This document shows positions 33,957 to 45,748 of a DNA stretch of 64,000 nt, in pieces (the first letter of the stretch is position 1; every line of letters starts with the position of its first letter). The stretch is taken from assembly GCA_022266195.1 (NCBI GenBank), contig WHVY01000001.1:10478001-10542000 (forward strand), read 5' to 3'. The notes below the pieces were generated by a model, which worked only from the letters and a program-made list of their open reading frames with translations, did not search any database and was not told the DNA's origin. The DNA comes from Tetranychus cinnabarinus. Lineage: Eukaryota > Arthropoda > Arachnida > Trombidiformes > Tetranychidae. Made by a program: the position numbers and the translations under genes.

Positions 33957-35068
33957 CATTGCAAACTGCAATGGAGGTAAGTCTTAAATTGGGTAGATTA
34001 ATTTTTCTTAATTCCATGAAATGACACCATATTAGTTAAACTCAAACCGGGACGTGTTCGTTTCTAAGGTTAAAAATCTAATGACAAAATTGATAAGTCA
34101 CATTAAAGTAGATTCAGCTGTTGATCAAATGAGCAAGAGGATGCTTCGTGAAAGCTTACCTCCTGTTTTGACAGCCCAAGAAAAAAGATCAAGTATTCAT
34201 GGATCGGGTGAATTTTGGGATGCTGATTCTGGAACGGTTGAAGGGGGTATTGAGCTTGCTCCGGAAACATCTATTCGGCTTCTTCGTTATGGAATCGTGC
34301 GACTGGTTATGGAAGAAGATGCTATTCGTCTTTATCACAATATGGAAAATTCGTATGATCCTAACCAAGAAATTGAATCGCAATATGTCGAAATCGATTC
34401 AAATCTTGCTCCAGCAATCGATTATCTCGTCAAAAACTATCCAAATTATGTTGAAATCTCTAGTTTGCCCTTAGAAAAACTGGATGAAAAGGTTTGTTAT
34501 TTCTTATACACTTCTACTCTTTTCGCTTATATTCAATAGATTTAACTAATTTTTTTATATTTTTTGAATCAGCTGGAAATATCTAATTTGCTGTTTGATA
34601 AAGGCCTCATAACAATCGTGGAAGATGGTTTAGATTCAGAATAGACTTCATAACTCGTCTGAAGAATTTTCATGTTCCTGTCAATCTGTAAACCAAACAA
34701 GAATCTCTTCTTGATTCTGATAATCACAATACTTTCTTAAAAAGTATCCTTAAACCTAATTGTAAATTTAATCTGCGTTTTTGCACGATAATAAACGGAA
34801 AATTGAAAGCAGTGGCCTAAGCAGGTTTTATGCAAACATGAGCAACTCTACATTATTGAATCGAGTAATTAATCATTTGGAACTAGATAATGTTTTAAGT
34901 TAGAAATTGACTCAGTCAATAACAAAATTAGCTTTACAGTAACAAGACAAAAATAGCGATAGATTTTGGCTAAATAAAAAATTGAATCAAAATCTTGAAT
35001 TGTTATTTCAATGAAGTATGTGCTGAACGAGTCGATCAAAGTTCGCAGTCGAAGAAAAATTGTTACAC
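33957..35068 (+). pseudogene. Broken second copy of the RIOX1 3' end
   Basis: Nearly identical to 22465-23733: it begins in the last codons of RIOX1 exon 2 (GCATTGCAAACTGCAATGGAG is cut in mid-exon), keeps the donor, then lacks about 160 bp that include all of exon 3. Exons 4 and 5, their intron and the 3' flank are preserved, with the stop codon at the matching place. There is no JmjC domain, start codon or promoter. The copy was dead on arrival, although its 161-codon frame is still open, which indicates recent origin. Confidence 0.9.
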
Positions 35069-35457
35069 TTAATTGCGTCTCATGCTCATTGAGCTACGCA
35101 TTGAAAAAAAACGCCACAGTCATGCGTTTTTTGCGTTTAAAGCAATGATTTCATTTATCAATGTCTGCTTGAACTCAATTGTTCCCACGCAGTGGGTAAA
35201 GGGATAGATTAATTAAAAAGAGCATGATAAAGGTTCGAGTTTAGGTCTAAGGATTTTTTGTTTCTAGAAAAGTTAGACGAGCGCTCAGCACACATCAAAT
35301 TTATTGTAACATAAAATTTTCGCTAAATCCGAGACTTCTATTGAGTGCGCATTTCGAGGCTTGATGCCCCTTCGATTGGGTTATCCCCTCAATCATCAAT
35401 ATTGGAATAGCTGAATCAATTTCCTTTGTCTTACAACAATGATGCAAAAAAATCTGA
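35069..35457. repeat. Insertion with tRNA-like Pol III motifs, possible SINE
   Basis: This 389-bp block is absent from the otherwise matching copy near 23734. It contains an A-box-like CACGCAGTGGGTAAAG (about 35186-35201) and, some 30 bases later, a B-box-like GGTTCGAGT (35232-35240). That spacing is typical of tRNA-derived heads. A second tRNA-like stretch (GCGTAGCTCAATGAGC) lies on the minus strand near 35075-35098. No clean target duplication or tail is seen. The cloverleaf is not canonical, so this is not a functional tRNA. Confidence 0.35.
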
Positions 35458-35886
35458 TTGAATCGAAGCAACTGCGACTCATCTAAATTAGTTACTTTGC
35501 GTCAAATTTCTGAAACATTAATCTTTACTCTCCATGTTTCCATCACTTCAATTGGTAAACCATTTGAAGGGTTAAGTTTAAATTTCAATATTGATGCAAA
35601 GGTGAACAAAAGATTCAAGATTAAAGGTTAACAAATTTCAAAATATTTCTTAAATCAAGTCTAGTCAAAGATGACCATTGCCTGGCTTGCAATGGACAAA
35701 ATGAGTTGGAAACGAAGCGGGCAAGTTGGACCAAATCAGCCGCTTTCTCACTGTACAATCCAATCTTGATTAAAAGGGAAGCCAAGGGGAATCCAAAAGG
35801 GAATCCATTTTTTGAAGCCAAGAAGTTCCGGTGATTCCAATTCACTGACTTGAGTCCTGTAAATTGATAACTTTACCTTACTTACA

Positions 35887-36315
35887 AGGGAACCGTCAGA
35901 AGTGTCCGATCGATATTGAAGTTTTTTTGATCGCTATCGGTACATTAGACCTTGCTGAAAACTAATATAACGAATTAGCTGCCACCTTTTCGATTTCGAT
36001 ATTTTATCGTCATTTTTCTAATAAAATTTGTATGCTTTTCTATGGGGATTGATAAAGTTCATTTTTTAATTTTTGAAATATTGAAACAAAAACATGTACT
36101 TTTTATTGCACAACCAAGCATTTTTAAGATGCGTTTTATAAAACAAATACATATCCCCATAGAAAAGCATACAAATTTTATTAGAAAAATGACGATAAAA
36201 TACCGAAATCGAAAAGGTGGCAGCTAATTCGTTATATTAGTTTTCAGCAAGGTCTAATGTACCAATAGCGATCAAAAAAACTTCAATATCGATCGGACAC
36301 TTCTGACGGTTCCCT
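35887..36315. mobile_element. MITE-like foldback element upstream of HDC
   Basis: A 429-bp element with long terminal inverted repeats of about 160 bp. It opens with AGGGAACCGTCAGAAGTG and closes with the reverse complement, CACTTCTGACGGTTCCCT. The arms match almost base for base inward to the loop, including GTATGCTTTTCTATGGGG. It has no coding capacity; the 61-codon frame inside is a by-product. The target duplication is not clear. It lies 0.7 kb before the HDC start codon. Confidence 0.85.
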
Positions 36316-36319
36316 CGTT

Positions 36320-36990
36320 AGAAGATGACACAATTTCTAGTCAGCAAAACGGAAGGTTAATAAAAGGTGAAATGAAACGTTAATCACTTGATAGTTTTTT
36401 GATCATAAATACAGGTTGTTACCTGATGATCAAGAAGTTTAATATTGATCTTCAATTATTTAAGTTAACTTTGTAGTTGATAAATGTTCAGAAATAGAAT
36501 CTTAAAGCTTGTTAGTTTTATATGGATTATGCCCAAGGGATCACAACTATTAGGTGAGTTATATTGAACTTTTATGTTATTCAATATCAATTAGTTCACC
36601 ATCAATTGATTCAACTCTATTCTTCCAGGTTCATTTTTCTCATGATAATTTATCTTTAGTTTACACATTATAAGCCCTTGCCTCAAATTTGATCAAACTC
36701 TGGATCAACACAAACAACTTTTCATCAAAGCTCATCATTTAATCGCTTTTTAGTCAAGTTGATATTAAAGGAAGAAACGCCAACAAAATTACTGCATTTT
36801 GATCTGTCTATTTTATTCAATCGAGTGAATAAATGTTGATTGTTGCCGATATGGATTAAATTGTTTGTTTATAATAAATTTGTCAAGAGTGTATCAAAAG
36901 CTAACCAGTCTTGTGAATATAACCAGAAGAGTTTCCCAGTTTACGTGATTATCTGTTGGAGTTTTAAGAGCGATCAAGTGAACATCTTAA
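36320..36990. promoter_or_regulatory. Presumed promoter and 5' leader of HDC
   Basis: Between the MITE and the HDC start codon. No clear TATA box. The equivalent sequence is missing from the pseudogene copy at 23791, consistent with its inactivity. Confidence 0.35.
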
Positions 36991-39066
36991 ATGGATTGGG
37001 TTGAATATCGAACGGCTGGTAAGTCGGGTCATCTTTAATCATTGATTTCAGATCCCAGGATAAGATGATGGTTTGAAATAAACTTTCCATTTAATTACAA
37101 TGCTTTCTCTAGGTAAACTAATGGTTGATTACATTGCCGATTATATGGAAAACATTCGTGATAGGCGAGTTTTTCCATCAGTTAAACCTGGTTATATGAG
37201 AGATTTAGTACCCGATCTTGCTCCAGAAGAGGGTGAACCATGGTCAACAATATTTACTGATATTGAAAAGGTAATCATGCCAGGAGTAACTCATTGGCAA
37301 AGTCCTCAGATGCACGCTTATTTTCCCGCACTCAATTCACCAGTTTCATTGCTTGGAGATATGTTGTCTGATGCAATAAACTGTCTTGGTTTTACTTGGG
37401 CTTCATCACCAGCTTGCACTGAATTGGAGTTAATTGTTATGGATTGGTTGGGTAAAATGATTAACCTTCCAGATGATTTTCTGCATACTCGACCAGATTC
37501 AATGGGTGGCGGAGTTATTCAGACAACTGCTTCTGAGGCGACTTTTGTGGCTTTATTAGCTGCTCGAACCGAGGCTCTAAGAAAATATCGAGCCATGGTT
37601 GATGAAGAGTTTGAAGATGCTGAGCTGAACAGACGATTGGTCGCTTATTGTTCAGACCAGGCTCATTCTTCGGTTGAAAAAGCTGGTCTTATTGGTTTAG
37701 TTAAGATGAGATACATTGAGACGAATGATGATCTCTCAATGAGAGTTGATTGTCTCATCGAAACAATCGAACAAGATCAACAGCAAGGATTGATACCATT
37801 TTTTCTTTGTGCTACACTTGGTACAACAGGAGCTTGTGCTTTCGATAATCTAACTGAAATTGGTCCCATTTGTGTAGCTCAAGATATTTGGATTCATGTT
37901 GATGCAGCTTATGCTGGAACAGCTTTCATTTGCCCAGAGTTTCGCAAATGGATGAATGGAATTGAATTTGCCTCAAGTTTTGCTTTTAATCCATCTAAAT
38001 GGATGATGGTTCATTTTGATTGTACAGCAATGTGGGTTAAAAACAGTCAATCGCTTCATAGGACCTTTAACGTTGATCCACTTTATTTGAAACACGAGAA
38101 CAGCGGTTTAGCTGTTGACTATATGCACTGGCAAATATCTTTATCCAAACGATTTCGAGCACTGAAACTCTGGTTTGTCCTTAGAAACTTTGGCATTAAG
38201 GGTCTTCAAGAGCATGTTCGGCAAGGTGTTCGATTGGCTGGTTTATTTCAAGACCAAATAACACTAGATCCAAGGTTTGAAATACCATCAGCCAGACATT
38301 TGGGTTTAGTTGTTTTCCGGTTAAAAGGGGATAACCAATTAACTGAAAAGCTATTGAAAAGGTTAAACTCAGAAGGTAAAATACATTGCGTTCCAGCTTC
38401 ACTTAAAGGAATCTATGTTATTCGCTTCACGATCACGTCACACCAAACAAATGAACAAGACATTATGTCGGATTGGAAAATTATCCAGGAAACAGCAACT
38501 GCACTGATTAATATGTTTAAAACACCAAGTGGAACAAGGAAAACTATCAATCTGGCTGAGGCTAAGAAGTTACGACCTGATTTTGGCACAAGTTTACTTT
38601 TATCTAATAGTCCGATGACTCCTAAAGTAGTCAACGGCTCTTTTGTGGCCATCTTTGAGAACAATGAAGTTGTACCAGAATTTGTTCGACATCTTGGCAA
38701 TTCGTTGAAACTGGTGGCAAAACAAAGCCCTGAATTACGAAGAAGAATCAAAGGATTGATGTTGACAAATAAACAGTACAGGTGAGAATCTGAAAATCAA
38801 TAGCTTCTCATGGATTACTTTTGTTGTAACCTTAAAATAAATTTTTGTTTTTGTTTCAGTTTGGACTCTCGGATTGATCTTATGAATTCCATAATGGCAA
38901 ATTTAGATTTGACATCAGGAGAAACACCGAAACAGAGAAGAAGCGAAAGCTCTGATGGTAAGTAACAAAAGGGATAAATGATGCACACACAAAGCACAAT
39001 CACTTCAGAATTTGTTTTTCAGACAAAGGCGATACAATCCAAGAAGAAGAGGAAAAATGTTCATGA
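36991..39066 (+). CDS. HDC: Histidine decarboxylase
   Basis: Four exons: 36991-37018, 37113-38781, 38860-38957 and 39023-39066, frame kept, 612 residues (human 662). It is a group II PLP decarboxylase: GVTHWQSPQMHAYFPAL, FTWASSPACTELE, HVDAAYAGTAFICPE and the cofactor lysine Lys305 in NPSKWMMVHFDCT. HDC converts histidine to histamine, the photoreceptor and mechanoreceptor transmitter of arthropods. Two positions favour HDC over aromatic amino acid decarboxylase: Ser354 (WQISLSKRF, Gly in DDC) and the NSG motif at 339-341; Tyr334 is also kept. The tail after residue 480 is variable and ends in an acidic stretch. Exon 1 codes for only nine residues plus one base, a common arrangement. AATAAA lies at 39180-39185. 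An inactive relative lies at 23791-24496. Confidence 0.93.
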
Positions 39067-39349
39067 TGGCCAGGATGATGATTCATTTATTGGGAACATT
39101 TAACAAACGTTAATCATTACACCATAGATGGTAGCTGCAGATAAATTAGGATCAAACTTGAAACCCTTATTATGCAGAAAATAAAATTGTTTTCACTTGA
39201 ATATGTGTGTTAAACTATCCAATAGCATTGTATAATTGGAAAATAAATTGAGATAAAACGTGAAAAAATGAAAATCGAAAAACATTTTCTATTTCATTGT
39301 ATGTTGAAGAGTTAAAGATGAAAAATGATTTGGATTTTTGACATTTACA

Positions 39350-41445
39350 TTAAAAATCATTATCATCATCAGTTTCGTCTCCTTTTCGGCTATTAATGTC
39401 TTTAATGTTTCGCAATTCTCGTTCATCTTCAGAATCCAATTCAGATGGATCATCATCACCATCTAAATCTAAATCGGAATCTAAAGAATCATCTCTATCC
39501 CCAGCAATCATTGAGCCAAATACTCTTACTCTACCAGTTTCACTTCTCTTTGCTGTTGTAGAGTTAATCATTGCTCTATGGGAACGATCGTTTTTAACCA
39601 TATTATTGCTCATTTTGCCACTTTCTCCGAAATTATCAACATCGTCATCATCATCATCTTCTTCTTCGTCTTCATCATCTTCTAATTCACCAAGATTAAT
39701 GCCAATATCCAGGTCAGCATCACTCTCATTTTCAGTTCGTAATGATTCCTCTTTCCTCATCTGTTCAATCATTCTGTTTATCTGCTCTTTCCGAGTCTGA
39801 AAGATGCAAGTAAATTGAAATTAAAGATCAAATTCAATTTAAAAAGTTGACTCACCTTCATCTTGTCAATTTCAGTTTTTTCAGAGTCTTCCAATTGCCA
39901 GTCAAGATAGACAAGACTACGAAATTTGGTCACATAAACATCATACAAAGTTGCCATTTCTTCTTCCAGTTTTTCATATTCATCCATAAAAGCTGGCCTG
40001 AATGTTAAAAATGTGTCGACAATAGTTCAAGTAGATTATAAAATGTAGACAAATGATTCAACCTTCAATATGATTAAAATATCAAAGGTATTATCGATTT
40101 TTTGCTTGTTCCCGGCAGATAATCGAGATATTACCACAAAACAGATTCATCTTCTGAAAAATACACACTTCATTGCATGATAGTCCAAAGGAATATCTCC
40201 CTTTTTCTGCCAGAAAGTAACAAGAAATCGATGCCTCTAGATTATGACTTATTTAAAATTGGTCTAACTACTTAGGAACCATAGAGATTGAGATGTTGAT
40301 AGTTGATTATGCAAAGTTACTTACCTGACTGATTTAAGTGTTGCCAATCTTTTCTGATATCTTTCAAGTTCTTGTTGTTTCTTTTCAATTTTAACGTCCA
40401 AATTGGCCTCGTCTGAAGCAACATGTTCAATCTTATAATTTATGTTTTCAATTTCTTTTTCAACTCTTTTAATTTCATCGCGTAAACTTCTCTCGATCTC
40501 TGGAATCTCAAGCTGGCGATTCATTGCTTGCACTCGTTTTTCCTATCAAATAAGTAAATCAATCCAAAAGTAGTCACAAAATTTTTCACTTGAACCATCA
40601 ATACTGTCATCTAACCAGATAATGGCAGTAGCTGGAAATATTTAGCGACATTATCTGGTAGATGACAGTGATTCTTACCCTCAATTCAATCTCTTTTTCC
40701 AATAAATCAGACAATAATGCGCCTTTTTGAGTGATTTTTGATGCTAATTGGCGAGTCTTCTTAAGTTCAGTCGACTATTACATGAGAAACAAAATGATCA
40801 ATTATCAATGATATTAATCACATTTACACTTATTTCAACATACTTTACTATGAATTAATGATTCTGACATTGTAATCACATCTTCTTGGTTTTGATCATC
40901 AACATTTTCACTTTGCTTAGAGGCTTGATAGATAAGACTGGCCATTTTCATCATTTCTTGAACAGCATGACCATCAGCTGTGTAAATTTTTTTGGTGTTT
41001 AACTTTATCAAAGCCTTGGTTGCCTTGATGTAATAATCAAATGAAAAATGCACAACTTCATGATAAGATGGTTCTAAAAAAACACTGAACTTACCATTAA
41101 CTGGGCACATGTTTTAACAAAAATGACTCGATCTTGTTCAGTCTCAATCACATAAGGAACTTCCAATGATGAATCAAACCTGTAAAACAATTTGAAACAA
41201 AAATAATTTATATCTATTGTTGGTACGTAACCTTACCTCGTAATTAACCATCTTAATATTTCAGCAACCAGAGGAAAATTTGGTTTCCTGAAATTATCAA
41301 TTGAAACTAAACGAGGATAACCAAGGAATCGTAAGATTTCTGAAAAGTCTAAAAGCAATAAATGATAAAGAGATCATGAATTATCCGTAAACAATGTTAA
41401 TCAAGGTTTATCAATTTACTTACTTCGAAGCTCTCTGAATGACAT
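39350..41445 (-). CDS. CLUAP1: CLUAP1 / IFT38, intraflagellar transport complex B subunit
   Basis: Eight exons from ATG 41445: 41445-41424, 41348-41237, 41179-41095, 41023-40844, 40774-40679, 40542-40325, 39997-39856 and 39796-39350, giving 433 residues (human 413). The N-terminal calponin-homology-like domain begins MSFRELRNFSEILRFLGYPR and includes the family block ATKALIKLNTKKIYTADG. A coiled coil follows (LEIPEIERSLRDEIKRVEKE, VASDEANLDVKIEKKQQELE), then FMDEYEKLEEEMATLYDVY, and an acidic tail ending DDDNDF, as in vertebrates. IFT38 belongs to IFT-B2 and is needed to build cilia; in arthropods these occur in sensory neurons. Intron 5 contains a near-perfect hairpin close to its donor (40603-40669). 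Confidence 0.93.
40603..40669 (-). ncRNA. Hairpin in CLUAP1 intron 5, candidate pre-miRNA or tiny foldback
   Basis: Arms 40603-40624 and 40649-40669 are complementary over 21 pairs with one bulged base, enclosing a 24-base loop. The total of about 67 nt resembles a pre-miRNA. On the transcribed strand the hairpin starts 8-9 bases after the splice donor of a 136-base intron, reminiscent of a tailed mirtron. A decayed miniature transposon would look similar. Nothing in the sequence proves expression. Confidence 0.35.
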
Positions 41446-42207
41446 TTGGGTTACCTTTCAATTTAATTTTAATTTAATGATGAATCTCTTCCAGAATGTA
41501 GTTGTGCATGTTTCCATGGCAAATGTACTAACCATAACAAAGATTGTAAGCAACTCAAACTTACGAAGCTTAACTCCTCTGTAATTCACTTCTCTGTATA
41601 AAAAAAGTATTGATTACAATTGCTGATTTTTAGATTAAATACTGCATTCGAATTAGAAATTGATTCAGTATTGATACATTAAGCATTCGATTATTTTTAT
41701 GTCATTGAATCAAAGTTTATGGATTATGGTTCGACTTGTACTCAAACCCTGTTAAACTGATTTTCCCGGAAACCTTAATTCCAAGAAAGGTCTGATTATA
41801 TATTCGGATAGTTATTTCATTATGTATTGATTGGTGTTAACATTACTGCAAAGCCCTGAAATTTCAATTTTAACACATAAATTAGTTGCATTATCTTTTT
41901 ATATATCAAATAGATTATAAAGAAATTAATTGAATTTTAATTCACACTCAAGTGAGTGAAAAATCGACTTAGCACCGCACAGTGATTTACAAAAATCTCG
42001 TTTATTACATGTGAAATAATAATTGTGCTGTAGTCGCGAACTTCATCTTTTACTTTATTCAAGTTCTCAATGATTCTCAATTATTTCAATTTGAAAATGT
42101 TAATTTAAAAAATTAAAAATTTATGTCTTCAAAGATAAGTTCTTCATTGACTTTAGATCAAAAAACTAAACAATTTGTATTATAATAATTTGAGATAAGT
42201 TAAAATT
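41446..42207. other. Short intergenic space between CLUAP1 and the R3HCC1L-like gene
   Basis: Holds the 3' UTR of the R3HCC1L-like gene and the CLUAP1 promoter; both genes read leftward. No further feature is seen. Confidence 0.5.
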
Positions 42208-43478
42208 TTAACCAACGTCTCCTTCCCAAACAGCCTGTGTCAATTTCATTGCCATCCTTCGTTTCTCTAAAACAACGGGAAAAATGAAAATTTTCGTTAA
42301 TAAGTTAGTTAATTTAACTGGAACTGAATCAACAATAAGCTTACTCTTACCTCTTGCTTCTTGTAAACGTTTCTTTTCGGCGGCTCGCTGTTCCGAACTA
42401 ATTGTACTTCTCAATCCTAAAGCACCCGTAACAAGTCTACGAGCAAGTACAGCTGATGTTTGCGGTCTTTGTCTATGTGGTAAAAGATGTTCTGCTATAA
42501 TGGAAATTGAAAATCATTAAAATTAATAAACTTTTGAGAAAAATGGAAATATTTACCAGCACATTTTTGAGCTTTTACCCTCGACTCCTTGATGGCTTCA
42601 TTTAGAGGTCTGAGACGAATATTGGTGTAAGGCATGGACATGGCCTCTCTAGCAGCGATTTGGCTCGAGAAAACAGCCAAAGCATGTGTATCGTCAACCC
42701 ATTTGATGTCAAAATCTCGGGAACTGGAAAAAGTAATAAAATAGAAAAAATTATATAAATTGCTACGATAAAATTAGATATCAGAAATTGACCTGAATCA
42801 ATTAAAAATTAATCCTACTTACTTGAATACAGATAAAGATGTTACCAAATCCTGCGTCCTTAAATCAGATGGAAAATCATATATTTCCAAAACATGAGAT
42901 AACTTGGAATCATCTTCATTGGGCTCGTAAACTTCCAATTTAAGGTAGTCGACTTTATCTTTAACTTTAAGATTAGTTTCGTTTTTATGTTCGTTTGGAT
43001 CATAAAATTGTTCAACCAATTGAGGTTTTACACAGTCTCCATCATCATCGTAGATATCATCCCATGATGGTTCAGATTCATTTGAGCTCGCACATTTGAC
43101 AGATTCGTTCGAAGATTCCAGTTTAACCATGGATTGATTCTCTTTTTGTTCAATCTTCTCTTCTTTAACAACTTTTTTGACACTATCTTTATGATTTTTC
43201 TCCTTCTCTGTGTCAACTATTTCTTCTTGCGTCTTTTTCACTTTACTTTGGTTTGACTTTCGCTGAGCGTTATTAATTTTCGTCACTTTGGCAGACTTTT
43301 TACATGGATTATCAGTTACAGTTTTAACTTTGGACATATGTGCATTTGGTGGGACATAAAATTCTCTATCTGGTCTTTTCTGTCTAGTCTTTGTTGCTTC
43401 ATTACTTTTTGTTAAATTAATACAACCATTCAGAGAGTCACATAAACTGTCCTCAGTTGATCTTTCATTCGATTCCAT
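42208..43478 (-). CDS. R3HCC1/R3HCC1L-like protein
   Basis: Four exons: 43478-42823, 42723-42557, 42494-42351 and 42266-42208, frame kept, 341 residues. The C-terminal half matches the conserved RRM-like module of R3HCC1L: HVLEIYDFPSDLRTQDL, FDIKWVDDTHALAVFSS, IAAREAM, KAQKCAEHL and RPQTSAVLARRLVTGALG. The N-terminal part is lysine- and glutamate-rich and disordered; near residue 34 it has RPDREFYVPP, which resembles both the R3HCC1L N-terminus and exon-junction-complex binding motifs of UPF3B/SMG6. No R3H domain is visible. The function of the family is poorly known; an RNA-related role is inference. It lies 0.8 kb upstream of CLUAP1 on the same strand. Confidence 0.8.
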
Positions 43479-43969
43479 TTAACTGCTTTCTATGAAATTG
43501 TGAACCACTGAGATGATGTTTCTTATTCTTGTTATGATATAAATAAAATCAGTCGGCAGAAAAGGAGACAAATCGGAGAAGTGTACGAAAATAGAATGTT
43601 GACCAATAAAAAGGTGATGAAAAATAAACAAAAGGTATACTGTCACAATAAATGGAAGCAAGATCGGAGTCAAAAGATAATGATGATGATGGTGATGAAA
43701 AAGAGGAAATATGTTTCTGGTTAGGAATCAATGAATTAATTTGAAAGGAATAATTTTTTCAAATATCATAGAAATGTTTTTAAATTAAAAATTTTTAGGA
43801 TAAAACAATCAAAGGTACAAATAAGACGGAAATTGTAAATACGATGATTTCAATAAATTTCAATAAAGTCCAAAACAAACCAAACAAAACAGATTGTTTG
43901 TTTTGTTGCAGTCTTGTTGTCATGAACATGCGCGAAAAAATGCGCGTAAATTGGTTTAAGTTACTTAAA
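43479..43969. other. Upstream region of the R3HCC1L-like gene
   Basis: AT-rich. The two minus-strand frames at 43479-43731 overlap each other in different frames and show no family resemblance; not called. Confidence 0.4.
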
Positions 43970-44227
43970 TTAAGGCTTAAATTTTAAGCTATTTTTAATT
44001 TCTGTTAAAATCCTATTAAAATTAACTGATTTGAAAGTCGTCGCTATTGGTAATAAACTATTTCTAATGTGTGTCAAAGCGGACAAATCTTGATCTTTAT
44101 TGATGAAAACTGGTAAGTAATGACTAGTAATTAAATCTTTCCGTTTTTTAATATTTTTTTCAGGTTTGTTATGAGCTTGGAAGGTAAACAAAACTGGTTT
44201 TATGTAAATCAGTTCCTGTGACCACAT
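43970..44227 (-). CDS. Small hypothetical protein, 85 residues
   Basis: An ATG-initiated frame beginning MWSQELIYIKPVLFTFQAHN and ending EIKNSLKFKP. Composition is basic and mixed, unlike low-complexity noise, but there is no signal peptide, membrane segment or motif that I recognise. It may be a small mitochondrial or ribosome-associated protein or a chance frame. Confidence 0.3.
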   Translation of the reverse strand: MWSQELIYIKPVLFTFQAHNKPEKNIKKRKDLITSHYLPVFINKDQDLSALTHIRNSLLPIATTFKSVNFNRILTEIKNSLKFKP

Positions 44228-44229
44228 TT

Positions 44230-45740
44230 AATCTCGTAGTATCTACCAAAGCAGAAAAATGTGCTCAGTGTAAGAACCAATCGACCGGTAAATAAATCTG
44301 ACTTAATAATAATTTGTTAATCTTTGAACAATTTTCCATATCAATTTTTAGAGTTTTGGAAAGCAAGAATTGGTAAGTCTGTTTGTTGAAAAGCCTACTT
44401 GGGCCTCAAGAAAAGTGCCGCCATTAAACAATATTGATCAATTTTTCTTTTCTTTCATCTTCCACCAGACACAAGCAATAAATAGAAGAATTATAATTGT
44501 TCCCACTTTTATATATCAATTGAAATTGAAATGAAGGATAAGGAGATGGAGACAAGTTAAGGAAGTAATGAATCCAGACGAGATCAAGACTCAACACACG
44601 TAATCAAAATATGAGACAAACATTCAATTACATGGACTTTGTAAGACCTAGAGTTGATAGACACGTGAAATGCTATTTTTATTGTAATGTTGCTGCTGTT
44701 TGTTTGTTTCGCTACAGATTTTTTTCATCAAATAGCCTAAGTATAATGACAAGGACATTGTGGAAAATTTGCCTTCATTTTTTATAAGATGTCTACCATG
44801 AAAAAGTAGAATGATCGCTTCATCTATTGATGTTAAATTTATGGTAAAAGAAGTTTCAAGAAGAGGAAAATTAGACCTGAAACAAACATTTACTCAGCAC
44901 TTGCATAAAGAGTGGGGACGCGTGTACAGTATAATTATTTTCATCAACAACTCATCACTATGTCAGGTTACTAACATCCCTTTGTTGACATTAGTACACG
45001 ATACCAGCTTGTGGTTAACCCAATCTACCTAGATTAATTCAAGGTCTTGCCATTATTCTTAGTTATCATTACTGTAGCTACAGATTCGCCTATTTTGACA
45101 GCAGTGTTTGTATTGTTTCGTATTTCGATATCCTGTACAATTGTTCTTGTTCTTGTACTTTGTTCCATATTTGCAAAGATTGCTCTCGGTACAATCAAGA
45201 GGTACCAGAGATCAGAACAAAACAAGGATCAAACTAAAACAAAATTTAACCTAATGTCTTGTTGTTGTCCCCATTTTTAGGTTCAAGAGATTTCTTGGTA
45301 AAACATATTGATGAATCAAAAGTGCTGCACACGTGAGATGGAAATACAAGGGTCAAATTGGTCGCATGATAGGAAAATCGGTTAATTTATTGAATTGATT
45401 TGCAGGTTAGCTGGTAATTTTCTGTTCTCCATAACACGACCAAACAATTGTTTACAATCTTGTTTTGAAGATCAAAAGTATAAAAGCAAAATATCACTTC
45501 AACTTTCGATGTTTGATAAAATAGTGATAACCAACCATTAGTCGCATAAATCCAGACGGAAATTTTGTTGCAACCATTAAGTATTGCTGTTTCAGCTACT
45601 AGTATAAGACTTTTCTTCATACTGGTTTATTGAAGACCAATCAGGCTTTAGTTCAGTTATATAATTGATATTATAATTATTAAATCTTCACAGCACTTTT
45701 CCTACTGAGCTTTTTGATGGTTATCGCGAGTGCCAGCATG
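44230..45740. other. Intergenic, no supported gene
   Basis: Contains opposing frames of 60-78 codons around 45034-45280 and 45387-45620. The plus-strand one (ILTAVFVLFRISISCTIVLV) would be hydrophobic but starts only at TTG. None has splice or family support. Confidence 0.4.
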
Positions 45741-45748
45741 TCGCAAGT

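Noticed and set aside
33957..35068. A second functional RIOX1 gene
   Set aside because: It lacks the JmjC domain, exon 3, start codon and promoter.
36042..36227. A 61-codon gene upstream of HDC
   Set aside because: It lies entirely inside the MITE, spanning loop and right arm.
37100..38785. Aromatic L-amino acid decarboxylase as the identity of the intact decarboxylase
   Set aside because: Ser354 in WQISLSKRF and overall similarity to histidine decarboxylase through the substrate pocket favour HDC; DDC has glycine at that place.
39396..39800. Plus-strand 134-codon serine-rich frame
   Set aside because: Antisense of the acidic CLUAP1 tail; Ser runs are the complement of Asp/Glu codons.
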